Assembly: GCA_947503285.1 (NCBI GenBank)
Contig: CANNDD010000009.1
Location: 1 to 64,000, forward strand
DNA: 64,000 bases
Source of the DNA: an uncultured Croceitalea sp.
GTDB taxonomy: Bacteria > Bacteroidota > Bacteroidia > Flavobacteriales > Flavobacteriaceae
Direction: 5' to 3'
Shown here piece after piece: positions 17,284 to 27,655 of the stretch. Numbering within the stretch: the stretch's first letter is position 1; each line of letters opens with the position of its first letter. Both the position numbers and the translations under genes were made by a program. Under the pieces are notes generated by a model. It was not told where the DNA came from and made no database searches. It saw nothing but the letters and a program-made list of their open reading frames with translations.

Positions 17284-18816
17284 ATGCAAAACCAAGTTCT
17301 CATTCTTGATTTTGGTTCCCAATATACCCAATTGATAGCGCGACGCGTTCGGGAACTGAATATCTATTCTGAAATCAAACCATACAACAAGCTGCCTGAA
17401 GACCTTTCACCGTTTCAGGCGGTCATACTTTCAGGTTCGCCTTTCTCGGTGCGGGCAGATGATGCCCCACATCCTAATCTAAAGGATATAAAAGGGAAAA
17501 AACCATTGCTTGCCATCTGCTACGGGGCACAATATTTGGCACATTTCAATGGTGGAAACGTAGCGCCCTCGGCAACCCGTGAATATGGTCGGGCCAATCT
17601 TTCCGAGGTTAAAGGTGGAGAGGCATTTTTAAAGAATGTCCATTTGGGCAGTCAAGTATGGATGAGCCATAGTGATACCATAAAGCAATTGCCTGAAAAT
17701 GGGGTTTTACTTGCCAGTACGCATGATGTTGAAAATGCTGCTTTTAGAATCGAAGGGGAAGAGACCTACGGAATTCAATTTCACCCAGAAGTATACCATT
17801 CAAAAGATGGCAAACAGCTTTTGGAGAACTTTCTGGTCGACATAGCGGGCCTGAAACAAAATTGGACCCCAGATGCGTTTGTTGAAACAACCGTTGCGGA
17901 ACTAAAGGAAACAATCGGTAGTGAAAAGGTCATTCTTGGTCTTTCGGGCGGGGTCGATTCGAGCGTTGCCGCGATGTTACTTCATAAAGCAGTTGGAAAA
18001 CAATTACATTGTATTTTCGTTAATAATGGACTATTGCGCAAGAATGAATTTCATGATGTTCTAGAACAGTATAAGGGCATGGGCTTGAACGTCAAGGGGG
18101 TTGATGCTTCGGCACGTTTCTTGAAAGCACTCAAGGGGGAATCAGACCCTGAAACCAAAAGAAAAATAATCGGAAGGGTCTTTATAGAGGTTTTTGATGA
18201 TGAATCACAACAAGTTGAAAATGCGACTTGGTTGGCCCAAGGAACGATTTACCCCGATCGGATTGAGTCCGTCTCTGCAAGTGGTGGACCCTCTGCCGTG
18301 ATAAAAAGCCATCATAATGTCGGTGGGTTGCCCGATTATATGAAGTTGAAAATTGTGGAACCACTTCATCTGTTATTTAAAGACGAGGTTCGACGTGTGG
18401 GCAAAAATATGGGTATGGATGCTTCCATTCTAGGTCGGCACCCTTTTCCCGGTCCTGGATTGGGAATCCGTATTTTAGGTGACATTACACCAGAAAAGGT
18501 GTCTATATTACAAGAGGTAGATGCTATTTTTATTGATGGATTGAAAAAAAATGGACTTTACGACACTGTTTGGCAGGCCGGAGCCATGCTTTTACCCGTA
18601 AATAGTGTAGGGGTAATGGGTGATGAAAGAACTTACGAAAAATGCGTGGCGTTGAGAGCCGTTGAAAGTACCGATGGTATGACCGCCGATTGGGTGAATT
18701 TGCCTTACGGGTTTTTGCAAAAGGTGTCTAACGATATTATCAATAAAGTAAAAGGTGTCAATAGGGTAGTTTATGATATTAGCTCAAAACCACCGGCCAC
18801 TATAGAATGGGAATAA
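17284..18816 (+). CDS. guaA: GMP synthase (glutamine-hydrolysing)
   Basis: The 510-residue enzyme has an N-terminal class I glutamine amidotransferase domain (catalytic C in [11 protein letters not shown], and H/E in FHPEVYHS) and an ATP-pyrophosphatase domain with the P-loop [12 protein letters not shown] near residue 220. The dimerisation domain at the end has the [13 protein letters not shown] motif. It makes GMP from XMP. An in-frame ATG-like start five codons earlier is possible, but [13 protein letters not shown] is the family start. The stop codon overlaps the start of the next gene (TAATG). Confidence 0.96.
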   Translation: MQNQVLILDFGSQYTQLIARRVRELNIYSEIKPYNKLPEDLSPFQAVILSGSPFSVRADDAPHPNLKDIKGKKPLLAICYGAQYLAHFNGGNVAPSATREYGRANLSEVKGGEAFLKNVHLGSQVWMSHSDTIKQLPENGVLLASTHDVENAAFRIEGEETYGIQFHPEVYHSKDGKQLLENFLVDIAGLKQNWTPDAFVETTVAELKETIGSEKVILGLSGGVDSSVAAMLLHKAVGKQLHCIFVNNGLLRKNEFHDVLEQYKGMGLNVKGVDASARFLKALKGESDPETKRKIIGRVFIEVFDDESQQVENATWLAQGTIYPDRIESVSASGGPSAVIKSHHNVGGLPDYMKLKIVEPLHLLFKDEVRRVGKNMGMDASILGRHPFPGPGLGIRILGDITPEKVSILQEVDAIFIDGLKKNGLYDTVWQAGAMLLPVNSVGVMGDERTYEKCVALRAVESTDGMTADWVNLPYGFLQKVSNDIINKVKGVNRVVYDISSKPPATIEWE

Positions 18817-20960
18817 TGAAACGTCAATTTTTAAAAGGTATTTGTTTTGTTGCGATGCTATTGGCCTCGACCTTGGCTTTTGGGCAACAAAAATTCACAA
18901 CGCACCAAGTTAAAGAAGGGGAGACCATTTACAGTATTGCCAAGCAATATCGGGTCACCCCCTATGCGATACTTCAACAAAACACCGAGATAAAGAACTC
19001 TGAAGAGATAAGACCGAATACCATTTTGGTGATTCCCTTGGCCGGTGTCGTTGTTGACAAAAAGCCTACTGAACCGGAAATTCAAGAAACACAAATAGAA
19101 CCAACGGGTTTTAAAAGACATCGGGTAAAAAAGCGTGAAACCCTATTCAGTCTAACCCAGAAGTATGCGATTACCGAAGAACAGCTAAAACGCTATAACA
19201 AAGAATTGTACGCCGAACCCCTGAAAAAGGGAATGGTATTACAAATTCCCAAATACCCCGAAATCACAGAAGAAGACGAAAAAGATATTGAATACGAAAC
19301 GTATACCGTATTACCAAAAGAGACACGATGGAGCATTGCCAATAAATATGGTATCACTATTGATAGTCTTTTGCTTTTGAACCCTGAATTGCCAAAAAGC
19401 ACGAATTACCTCGCTATTGGTCAAGAATTGAGGCTGCCGCGACCGAAGGGGGATAGCCTTGAAAAACAGGAAGTGGTCTTGTTTGAATCGTATACGGTAC
19501 CGAAGGCAATAGGTCTTTTTCGAATAAGCCAGAACTATGGTATAGCCGTTGACTCCATTATCAAGTTAAATCCTGAGATCAATGAAACAGGTGGCCTAAA
19601 AGAAGGAATGGTACTTCGCTTGCCAAAACAAAAACCAAAAAGTGAGTTGGTCAATACCGAGAATTATATTTTTTATCAGGTAAGGCCCAAACAGAACATA
19701 TTTAGATTGACCCAGAATTTAAAGATTTCTAGGGATTCTTTATTTGCTTTGAATCCTGAGCTTGAAAATGGTTTGAAAGCGGGCATGGTCTTGAAACTAC
19801 CGAAACAGAAAGAGTCACAGCTTGATGTCAAAAATGCCTTGGTGCTTGATAAAATCAACTTGATCGATAGTATCAATATTGAAAACAGGCCAAGTGTAAT
19901 GTTCTTATTGCCTTTTAGATTAGATCGCATCAATTTTAGGGATAAAGAAAAAACCGAGGGACAAGTAAGTACGCGCAATGATATCAAATACGCCATGGGA
20001 TTGTATACTGGCGCATTGGTAGCCTTTGATTCTATTAAAAAACTTGGGGTCTCGGTCGATGTTAAAGTCTTCGATACCCAATTGAATTTAGAGGCCTTAA
20101 AAACGGTGTTGGCCCAAAATCCCTTGATGGGTATAGATGCCATAGTTGGGCCGGTAAATCCTAATTTATTGGGGGAAGTTGCCGTTCAAGCTGCCAATTT
20201 CAATGTACCCGTTATTGCCCCCTACGCGGCCCAGAGTGAGTTGAGTTTGAACAATGTGTTTTTCTCCATACCCAATGATGCCCTATTGCGAAATAAAATC
20301 TTATCCTATATTGAAAAAATCAGGGATAATGAGAATTTGATTATCATTGCAGATGATGCCCACCAGGCTGCGAAAGATTCCATATTACGTGCTTTTCCAA
20401 TGGCACGTGTGGCAAAAATGAGTGAAGATGGATCTTTGCATTTGGTAGATTTTCAAGCCATGCTCTCTGAACGTCAAGAGAATTGGGTATTTGTAGAGAC
20501 CGACAAACCTAATTTGGTCGCGAGTATCAGTTCAATACTAAACGCCTCTATGGGTTCGGCTGAAGGGGGTGACGATGTAAAGGTCAAAATGTTCACGACG
20601 AATTATAACAATGCCTTTGAAGCTGATGCGGTTTCAAGACCCCATTTATCGAATTTGAAGTTTATGTTTCCTTCATCTTATAAAGAAGTAGATGCAAATT
20701 CATTTACGAAGGCCTATCGAAAAAAGTTTGGGCATGCCCCTGATCGCTTTGCCGTGCGTGGGTTCGATATCACATTTGACTTGCTTCTTAAACTTGCCCA
20801 TAAGAAAAACTTGTATGAAACTTCTAAAATCATCGGAAGTACAGAATATAATGGCAATCGGTTTAACTATCTCAATGATTGGACCTCTGGTTTTTTTAAC
20901 CAAGCATCTTACTTGATGCAATACGATGAATTACGAATAAAACAAATTGATAGTAAATGA
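18816..20960 (+). CDS. Exported protein with five LysM repeats and a periplasmic-binding-like domain
   Basis: About 714 residues. A signal peptide (FLKGICFVAMLLASTLAFGQ) is followed by five LysM peptidoglycan-binding repeats at about residues 25-74, 95-140, 160-208, 225-272 and 285-332; several carry the NPEL box. A type I periplasmic-binding (LppC/LivJ-like) domain follows from about 365 (VMFLLPFRLD..., IDAIVGPVNPN, VPVIAPYA). I recognise this protein from its usual place after guaA in Flavobacteriaceae. Its job is not known; cell-wall sensing is a guess. Another ATG at 18807 is possible, but the TAATG overlap favours 18816. Confidence 0.85.
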   Translation: MKRQFLKGICFVAMLLASTLAFGQQKFTTHQVKEGETIYSIAKQYRVTPYAILQQNTEIKNSEEIRPNTILVIPLAGVVVDKKPTEPEIQETQIEPTGFKRHRVKKRETLFSLTQKYAITEEQLKRYNKELYAEPLKKGMVLQIPKYPEITEEDEKDIEYETYTVLPKETRWSIANKYGITIDSLLLLNPELPKSTNYLAIGQELRLPRPKGDSLEKQEVVLFESYTVPKAIGLFRISQNYGIAVDSIIKLNPEINETGGLKEGMVLRLPKQKPKSELVNTENYIFYQVRPKQNIFRLTQNLKISRDSLFALNPELENGLKAGMVLKLPKQKESQLDVKNALVLDKINLIDSINIENRPSVMFLLPFRLDRINFRDKEKTEGQVSTRNDIKYAMGLYTGALVAFDSIKKLGVSVDVKVFDTQLNLEALKTVLAQNPLMGIDAIVGPVNPNLLGEVAVQAANFNVPVIAPYAAQSELSLNNVFFSIPNDALLRNKILSYIEKIRDNENLIIIADDAHQAAKDSILRAFPMARVAKMSEDGSLHLVDFQAMLSERQENWVFVETDKPNLVASISSILNASMGSAEGGDDVKVKMFTTNYNNAFEADAVSRPHLSNLKFMFPSSYKEVDANSFTKAYRKKFGHAPDRFAVRGFDITFDLLLKLAHKKNLYETSKIIGSTEYNGNRFNYLNDWTSGFFNQASYLMQYDELRIKQIDSK

Positions 20961-21364
20961 CATCAAAAGTCACCTATAACGGCGAATTAAGAACCACGTG
21001 CACCCATATACGTTCAGGTAACGAAATGATTACCGATGCACCTACCGATAATCACGGATTAGGGCAAGCCTTCTCACCAACAGATACCGTTGCCACGGGT
21101 TTGGCTAGTTGCATGATGACCGTGATGGGTATAAAAGCTGCCGACCTTGATATCGATCTTGTAGGTGCTACCGCTGAGGTCACCAAACATATGGCATCAG
21201 ACCCTCGCAGGATTTCTAAAATAGAAGTACATCTAGAATTACCCGCGGTTGTTTCGCAAAAACACAGAACGATTTTAGAACGCACTGCGAATACATGCCC
21301 CGTGCATTACAGTTTACACCCAGATATCGAAAAAGTAATTACCTTCAATTGGTCCGTAAAGTAA
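20957..21364 (+). CDS. OsmC/Ohr family protein
   Basis: The 135-residue protein has the two redox cysteines of OsmC-type thiol peroxidases, in GLASCMMTVMG (about residue 54) and in NTCPVHYSL (about 115), and the conserved Arg region is present. It probably reduces organic hydroperoxides, and in this organism may draw electrons through a dithiol or bacillithiol route. The ATG overlaps the stop of the LysM gene (ATGA), so translation is probably coupled. The next gene starts inside its 3' end. Confidence 0.88.
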   Translation: MTSKVTYNGELRTTCTHIRSGNEMITDAPTDNHGLGQAFSPTDTVATGLASCMMTVMGIKAADLDIDLVGATAEVTKHMASDPRRISKIEVHLELPAVVSQKHRTILERTANTCPVHYSLHPDIEKVITFNWSVK

Positions 21365-21888
21365 GTCTTACTATTTGCCTACTGCTAACGGGGTTTTCCA
21401 TGGTTTCACAAAAACTTGAAGAAACGTTGGCATGGAGCTGGGAGCGAAGGTTGACCTGGAATGATTTTAAGGGTCGGGTACCTCCCGATGCTGTGCCTGC
21501 CGCAACTACGGCAAGTGGGATCAGTTACAAATATTCCGCCAATCTTTTGCATCATGAAGTTGACCTTGATTTTACCGTAGATGCTTTTTTCTATCCTGAT
21601 GAATCATGGTACAAACCAGAAGTCTGTGATGATTTGATATTAAGTCACGAACAATTACACTTTGATATTTCAGAGCTTTTTGCCCGTAAAATGCGTTTAA
21701 AATTGGAACGTACCGCTTTTACGGAAAACGTGAAAAGTGAGATTCGAAAAATCTATAAAGAAACCTTGAAAGAACTTTCCGATTTTCAAGATCAGTACGA
21801 TTGGGAAACCAATTTTTCTAGAAATACCAAGGCCCAGCTAGAATGGAATTCCAGAATTGCAGAAGCACTATCCCGTTTGGAGGATTAG
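21349..21888 (+). CDS. DUF922-like secreted putative zinc protease
   Basis: About 179 residues from the TTG at 21349: a signal peptide (VRKVSLTICLLLTGFSMVSQ) and a domain with WNDFKGRVP, TTASGISYKY and the metal-like motif SHEQLHFDISELFARK (HEQLH resembles HExxH). This matches the DUF922 type, proposed as peptidases. The frame also opens at 21295 and an ATG exists at 21403; TTG 21349 is chosen because it gives a complete signal peptide. It overlaps the OsmC gene by 16 bases. Activity is unproven. Confidence 0.7.
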   Translation: MVRKVSLTICLLLTGFSMVSQKLEETLAWSWERRLTWNDFKGRVPPDAVPAATTASGISYKYSANLLHHEVDLDFTVDAFFYPDESWYKPEVCDDLILSHEQLHFDISELFARKMRLKLERTAFTENVKSEIRKIYKETLKELSDFQDQYDWETNFSRNTKAQLEWNSRIAEALSRLED

Positions 21889-21908
21889 TTTTGGATCAGT
21901 TCATAACC

Positions 21909-22772
21909 TTAAACATCACACCGCACCAAACCATCTTTTAACGCTGCGATCTTATCATCCCAAGTTGGAATGAATTCTTGGGCAACGTAACCGGTATATC
22001 CTGTTTTCAAGATGGCGTTCATAACCGCTGGATAATACATTTCTTGGGTTTCATCGATTTCATGGCGACCTGGCACCCCGGCCGTATGATAATGGCCAAA
22101 ATACGGATGGTAATTTTGAATGCTTCTTATGATGTCCCCCTCTTGGATCTGCATATGATAAATGTCGAACAACAGTTTAAAGTTATCACTGCCTATTCGT
22201 CTGCAAAGCTCTACCCCCCAAAGGGTATTGTCACACATATAGTCAGGATGGTTTACTTGGTTGAAAAGTTCCATTTGTAGGGTAACGCCTAGTTTTTCGG
22301 CCATAGGCATTATTTTTGACAAACCTTCCACACAATTTTGCAGTCCTACATAATCGTTCATCCCATTCCGGTTTCCGCTAAAACAAATCAAATTGCGATA
22401 TCCGGCATCTGCTACTTTGGGAATCATTTCCGTATAATTCTTAATCAATTGCTCGTGATGTTTCGGATTGTTCCAACCCTCCATTAGGCTTATTTCAGCT
22501 CCCCAGCACATCGAACATTCGATATTGTATTTTTTAAGCAAGGGCCATTCTTCAGGTCCGGTCAGATCAATGGCCTTAACGTCAAGATCTACCAAGATTT
22601 TTAAAAAGTCTTCAAGCTCATAGTCTTGAAAACACCATCTACAAACACTGTGGTTGATATTGTGCTTTAGTTTGAAGTCTTGGTTTTTTGGAACGGATTG
22701 TCCGTTTAGGCTGCTTATAGCCATGCCGGCAACGGCAGCTGTAGAGGAAGCCATGAAATTTCTTCTTTTCAT
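21909..22772 (-). CDS. Tat-type exported hydroxypyruvate isomerase-like TIM barrel protein
   Basis: The 287-residue protein starts with a Tat-like signal (MKRRNFMASSTAAVAGMAIS). The mature part is an AP-endonuclease-2-like TIM barrel of the hydroxypyruvate isomerase family, with metal ligands in TLQMELFNQ (E), LLFDIYHMQ (D, H) and the final GYVAQEFIPTWD (E). The family isomerises hydroxypyruvate and other keto sugars. The Tat signal and lone position are common for Bacteroidota paralogues of unknown substrate. A TATCTTTC near 22798 might be part of its promoter, but it is not an exact match. Confidence 0.8.
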   Translation of the reverse strand: MKRRNFMASSTAAVAGMAISSLNGQSVPKNQDFKLKHNINHSVCRWCFQDYELEDFLKILVDLDVKAIDLTGPEEWPLLKKYNIECSMCWGAEISLMEGWNNPKHHEQLIKNYTEMIPKVADAGYRNLICFSGNRNGMNDYVGLQNCVEGLSKIMPMAEKLGVTLQMELFNQVNHPDYMCDNTLWGVELCRRIGSDNFKLLFDIYHMQIQEGDIIRSIQNYHPYFGHYHTAGVPGRHEIDETQEMYYPAVMNAILKTGYTGYVAQEFIPTWDDKIAALKDGLVRCDV

Positions 22773-22875
22773 ATCGGGATATTTTCCATAGAAAGATAGT
22801 ACTTTAGAATGAGTATTGCCATGATGGGTGATATGACACTTTCTTCATTAACCCAAACGGATTTTATCGTATCTA

Positions 22876-23109
22876 ATGGAAATTGGTCCTGACAAACAAA
22901 AACTTCTTGAATTAGTTCATTATAAAATGCCTTTCGGAAAATACAAAGACCGTCATTTGATTGATCTGCCCATCGCGTATTTGGTATGGTTCAGGCAAAA
23001 AGGTTTTCCGAAGGGAAAGCTAGGGGAGTATTTAGAAACCACCTTAGATATCAAATCAAATGGATTAGAGCCTATGATGCGCCGATTAAGGCAACAATTT
23101 CCTAAATAA
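22876..23109 (+). CDS. DUF3820 family protein
   Basis: A 77-residue protein with the signature MPFGKYKDRHLIDLPIAYLVWF, characteristic of DUF3820. This family is sometimes annotated as a putative quorum-sensing-regulated virulence factor, without good evidence. The N-terminus is mildly acidic and the C-terminus basic. It is 58 bases upstream of pyrG on the same strand. The role is unknown. Confidence 0.85.
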   Translation: MEIGPDKQKLLELVHYKMPFGKYKDRHLIDLPIAYLVWFRQKGFPKGKLGEYLETTLDIKSNGLEPMMRRLRQQFPK

Positions 23110-23131
23110 CCGCCCTGATTTCTGACGATAA

Positions 23132-24805
<1,674 letters not shown>

Positions 24806-24831
24806 ACCGCACAATTGGATATATATTTGCG

Positions 24832-24839
24832 AGCTGGTT
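24832..24839 (+). promoter_or_regulatory. TAnnTTTG promoter box of yidC
   Basis: TATATTTG is an exact TAnnTTTG match 29 bases before the yidC ATG, in the 63-base gap after pyrG. A partial TTGG lies too close for a -33 box, so strength is uncertain. Confidence 0.45.
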
Positions 24840-24868
24840 ACGCGGATAGTGAACGCTAAATAACTTTC

Positions 24869-26734
24869 ATGGAAGAAAAGAAACTGGATATTAACTCCAT
24901 CATAGGCTTTGTATTGATTTTTGGCATTTTATTAGGTTGGATGTACCTCAGACAACCGTCGCCAGAAGAGCTTGAGGCCCAGAAGGCACAACAAGAACAG
25001 CTCGAAGCTGAGGTGCAGGCAGCTGAACAACCAATTGAAAACGAAGTTACAGAAGCACCAAAATTAGACCTTCAAGATTCAACCACCCTAGCCAAATATA
25101 AAAGCAGTATCGGTGCATTTGGGTTCACAAGAACACAAGATGGCACATCGATTTTAGAGAACGAACTACTCTATCTAGAAGTGGCCAATAAGGGAGCTCA
25201 GATTTTAACTGCGAAAATGAAGGATTTCGTCACCTACGATTCCATTCCGGTCTATTTGGTGAAAGATGGTAATGCCAATTTTGAGTTGTCGTTTACAACC
25301 AATGACAATAGGGTTCTAAGTACCAAAGACCTCTATTTTGAGCCTTCGCTCACCAAAAGTGGTGACAATCAGGTTTTGTCGATGAAAGCCAAGATTTCTG
25401 CGAACCAATTTTTAGAGTATCGCTATGAAATGAAACCCAATGATTACCTGGTGGACTTCACTATTCGTTCGCAGGGATTGAACGGAGTCTTTAATTCATC
25501 AAAACCCGTAACCCTAGAATGGGACTTAAAGGGTATTCGACACAACAAAAGTGTTCAGTATGAGAACAGGTATACTAGACTGACCTATAATCATGATGGC
25601 GATAAGATAAGCAAGCTTTCTGAAAGTAGCGATTTAGACGAAGAGACGGAGGTTGACGTAAAATGGTTATCATACCGGCAACATTTTTTCAGTTCTATAT
25701 TGGCAACCAAAGAGCATTTTAAAAGCGTGGATATCTCTTCTGAAAACTTAGTGGAAGAAGAAGATAAACAACAAAAGTTTACGAAGGCCTATACCACCCA
25801 GACGGAACTGGAATTGCAAGGCGGTGAACTATCACAGAATATGCACTGGTATTACGGCCCGACCGATGTGGCGGTTTTGGATAATTATAAAGAATTGGGC
25901 CTGGTTGAATCCATTCCTTTTGGATGGGGAATTTTCGGTTGGATCAATAGATTTGTATTTACACCATTCTATACCTTTTTAAGTTCTTTTCTACCCTATG
26001 GAATTGCTATCATTATCATGACCATCATTGTGCGTTTGGCCTTATCGCCAGTTACTTATAAGTCATATTTATCCCAGGCGAAGATGAAGGTCTTAAAGCC
26101 AGAGCTTACAGAGCTGAACGAAAAGTACAAGGACAATGCGATGAAAAAGCAACAAGAAACAATGAAATTGTACAATAAGGCAGGGGTGAGCCCTATGAGC
26201 GGTTGTATTCCCGCCCTATTACAGCTTCCTATTTTTTACTCATTGTTCATGTTTTTCCCGACGTCATTCGCTTTAAGGCAAAAACCGTTTTTATGGGCTG
26301 AAGATTTGAGTTCATATGATACCATTTTCAACCTTCCTTTCAATATTCCATTTTATGGTGACCACGTGAGTTTGTTTCCGATATTGGCATCCATAGCCAT
26401 CTTCTTTTATATGATGATGACTACGGGCCAGAGCATGCAAATGCAACAACAACCGGGCATGCCCAATATGAAATTCATCATGTACCTATCCCCAATATTC
26501 ATGTTGGTGTTCTTTAATAATTACGCCAGTGGTTTGAGTCTCTATTATTTTGTATCGAACTTGATTACCATCTTTATTATGTTGGCCATCAAGAATTATA
26601 TTTTGGATGAGGATAAAATCCATGCCCAGATTCAAGAAAACAAGAAGAAGCCCAAAAAAGAAAATAAGTTTCAAAAAAAGATGCGTGAGATGATGGAACA
26701 GGCTGAAGAACAGAAAAAGGCCGGAAGACGCTAG
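24869..26734 (+). CDS. yidC: Membrane protein insertase YidC
   Basis: The 621-residue protein has an N-terminal anchor helix (residues 8-24), an acidic Gln/Glu-rich linker, a large periplasmic P1 domain (about 60-350), and the conserved five-helix insertase core at about 375-590 (FTPFYTFLSSFLPYG, LSQAKMKVLKPEL, SPMSGCIPALLQLPIFYSLF). The tail is Lys-rich (KKKPKKENKFQKK), as in ribosome-binding insertases. It inserts and folds inner-membrane proteins with or without Sec. Gram-negative YidC with a P1 domain is as expected. Confidence 0.95.
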   Translation: MEEKKLDINSIIGFVLIFGILLGWMYLRQPSPEELEAQKAQQEQLEAEVQAAEQPIENEVTEAPKLDLQDSTTLAKYKSSIGAFGFTRTQDGTSILENELLYLEVANKGAQILTAKMKDFVTYDSIPVYLVKDGNANFELSFTTNDNRVLSTKDLYFEPSLTKSGDNQVLSMKAKISANQFLEYRYEMKPNDYLVDFTIRSQGLNGVFNSSKPVTLEWDLKGIRHNKSVQYENRYTRLTYNHDGDKISKLSESSDLDEETEVDVKWLSYRQHFFSSILATKEHFKSVDISSENLVEEEDKQQKFTKAYTTQTELELQGGELSQNMHWYYGPTDVAVLDNYKELGLVESIPFGWGIFGWINRFVFTPFYTFLSSFLPYGIAIIIMTIIVRLALSPVTYKSYLSQAKMKVLKPELTELNEKYKDNAMKKQQETMKLYNKAGVSPMSGCIPALLQLPIFYSLFMFFPTSFALRQKPFLWAEDLSSYDTIFNLPFNIPFYGDHVSLFPILASIAIFFYMMMTTGQSMQMQQQPGMPNMKFIMYLSPIFMLVFFNNYASGLSLYYFVSNLITIFIMLAIKNYILDEDKIHAQIQENKKKPKKENKFQKKMREMMEQAEEQKKAGRR

Positions 26735-26800
26735 AAAACTATATTAAACCTTTTTGATCTAAAAACGTCTTACCACTGTAATCATATAAATACGATACAT

Positions 26801-27361
26801 ATGAAAAGCTTTAGGTTGTTAGTAGCATTGTTCTCATTTTCATTTTTATTGTCTGCTGAATATATAGAAGCCCAAGTGGTGCGGCGCCCTGTCACGAATA
26901 CCATTCGTCAAAAAAGAAAAATAAAAAGAAAAGTACGCAGACAGAACCGAAGGGTCTTTCGCCGAACTCTACGTCGTTTACCGGCGAATACAAGACCGTT
27001 GGTTTTTAGGAATGTATCGTACTACCCAGTACGTGGAATGTACTTTGTAAGAAGACAAGGGCTTTATGTCCGTACATTTCCGCCAAGGGGTTTTCGCTTG
27101 CGGGCACTACCTGCCACAGCAATAGCCCTGACCGTAAATGGCAATCGCTATAATTATGCGGATGGAATCTTCTACCAGAAATCGAATGAAGAGGATTATG
27201 AAATCACCGAGCCCCCTATTGGTGCTGTTGTTAAAGAACTGCCCGAAGATGCAACTGAACTTGATTTTGACGGCTTAACGGCTTACGAACTGAACAAGGC
27301 GGTTTATAAGGTTGTGGAAGACGGATATGAGATTATCGATGTCTTAGAAGAAGAAGACTGA
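26801..27361 (+). CDS. DUF6515-like exported protein with opposed charge
   Basis: A 186-residue protein with a signal peptide (cut near residue 24). A very basic tract follows (RQKRKIKRKVRRQNRRVFRR, about residues 37-56), then the RY/YYPVRGMYFVRRQGLYV segment, and an acidic C-terminus rich in Glu. I recognise the DUF6515 family, unknown function, with repeated short beta-type units (for example LPATAIALTVNGNRYNYADG). The basic tract may bind polyanions such as lipopolysaccharide or DNA; that is inference. It is separate from yidC, 66 bases upstream. Confidence 0.75.
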   Translation: MKSFRLLVALFSFSFLLSAEYIEAQVVRRPVTNTIRQKRKIKRKVRRQNRRVFRRTLRRLPANTRPLVFRNVSYYPVRGMYFVRRQGLYVRTFPPRGFRLRALPATAIALTVNGNRYNYADGIFYQKSNEEDYEITEPPIGAVVKELPEDATELDFDGLTAYELNKAVYKVVEDGYEIIDVLEEED

Positions 27362-27419
27362 ACCCTTTTTTCTGTTTCGTTTCTTCAAGGATTCCTTTTC
27401 GGTGACCCTTAAAATAAAA

Positions 27420-27439
27420 CTTCCCCCTTGCGGGGGAAG
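27420..27439. other. GC-rich hairpin between convergent genes
   Basis: CTTCCCCC and GGGGGAAG pair with a TTGC loop. The T-rich flank (TTTTATTTT) lies on the minus-strand side, so it may stop transcription arriving from the fasciclin gene, or act as a backstop for the DUF6515 gene on the plus strand. The 27440-27599 stretch that follows shows nothing further. Confidence 0.5.
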
Positions 27440-27599
27440 CTTCAACCATTATAGGTATAGTTTGGAAAGATTCGGGACTCCAAAGATGCGACCTATTTCC
27501 CTCCAAAAAAATTAATAGTTGTCAAGTACCCTTTTTTGTATGGAAATAGAACGTCTTTTGATGTGTCATCGATGAACTGCATTTAGCGCTATAAAAATA

Positions 27600-27632
27600 A
27601 AGTGCCGAAGGATCGACCAACGGCACTTTTTC
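27600..27632 (-). terminator. Terminator of the fasciclin gene, possibly bidirectional
   Basis: AAGTGCCG and CGGCACTT pair around a 12-to-13-base loop, with A- and T-rich flanks on both sides, 24 bases downstream of the fasciclin stop on the minus strand. Confidence 0.75.
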
Positions 27633-27655
27633 ATGTCAAACGGGGTTGTTAAAAC

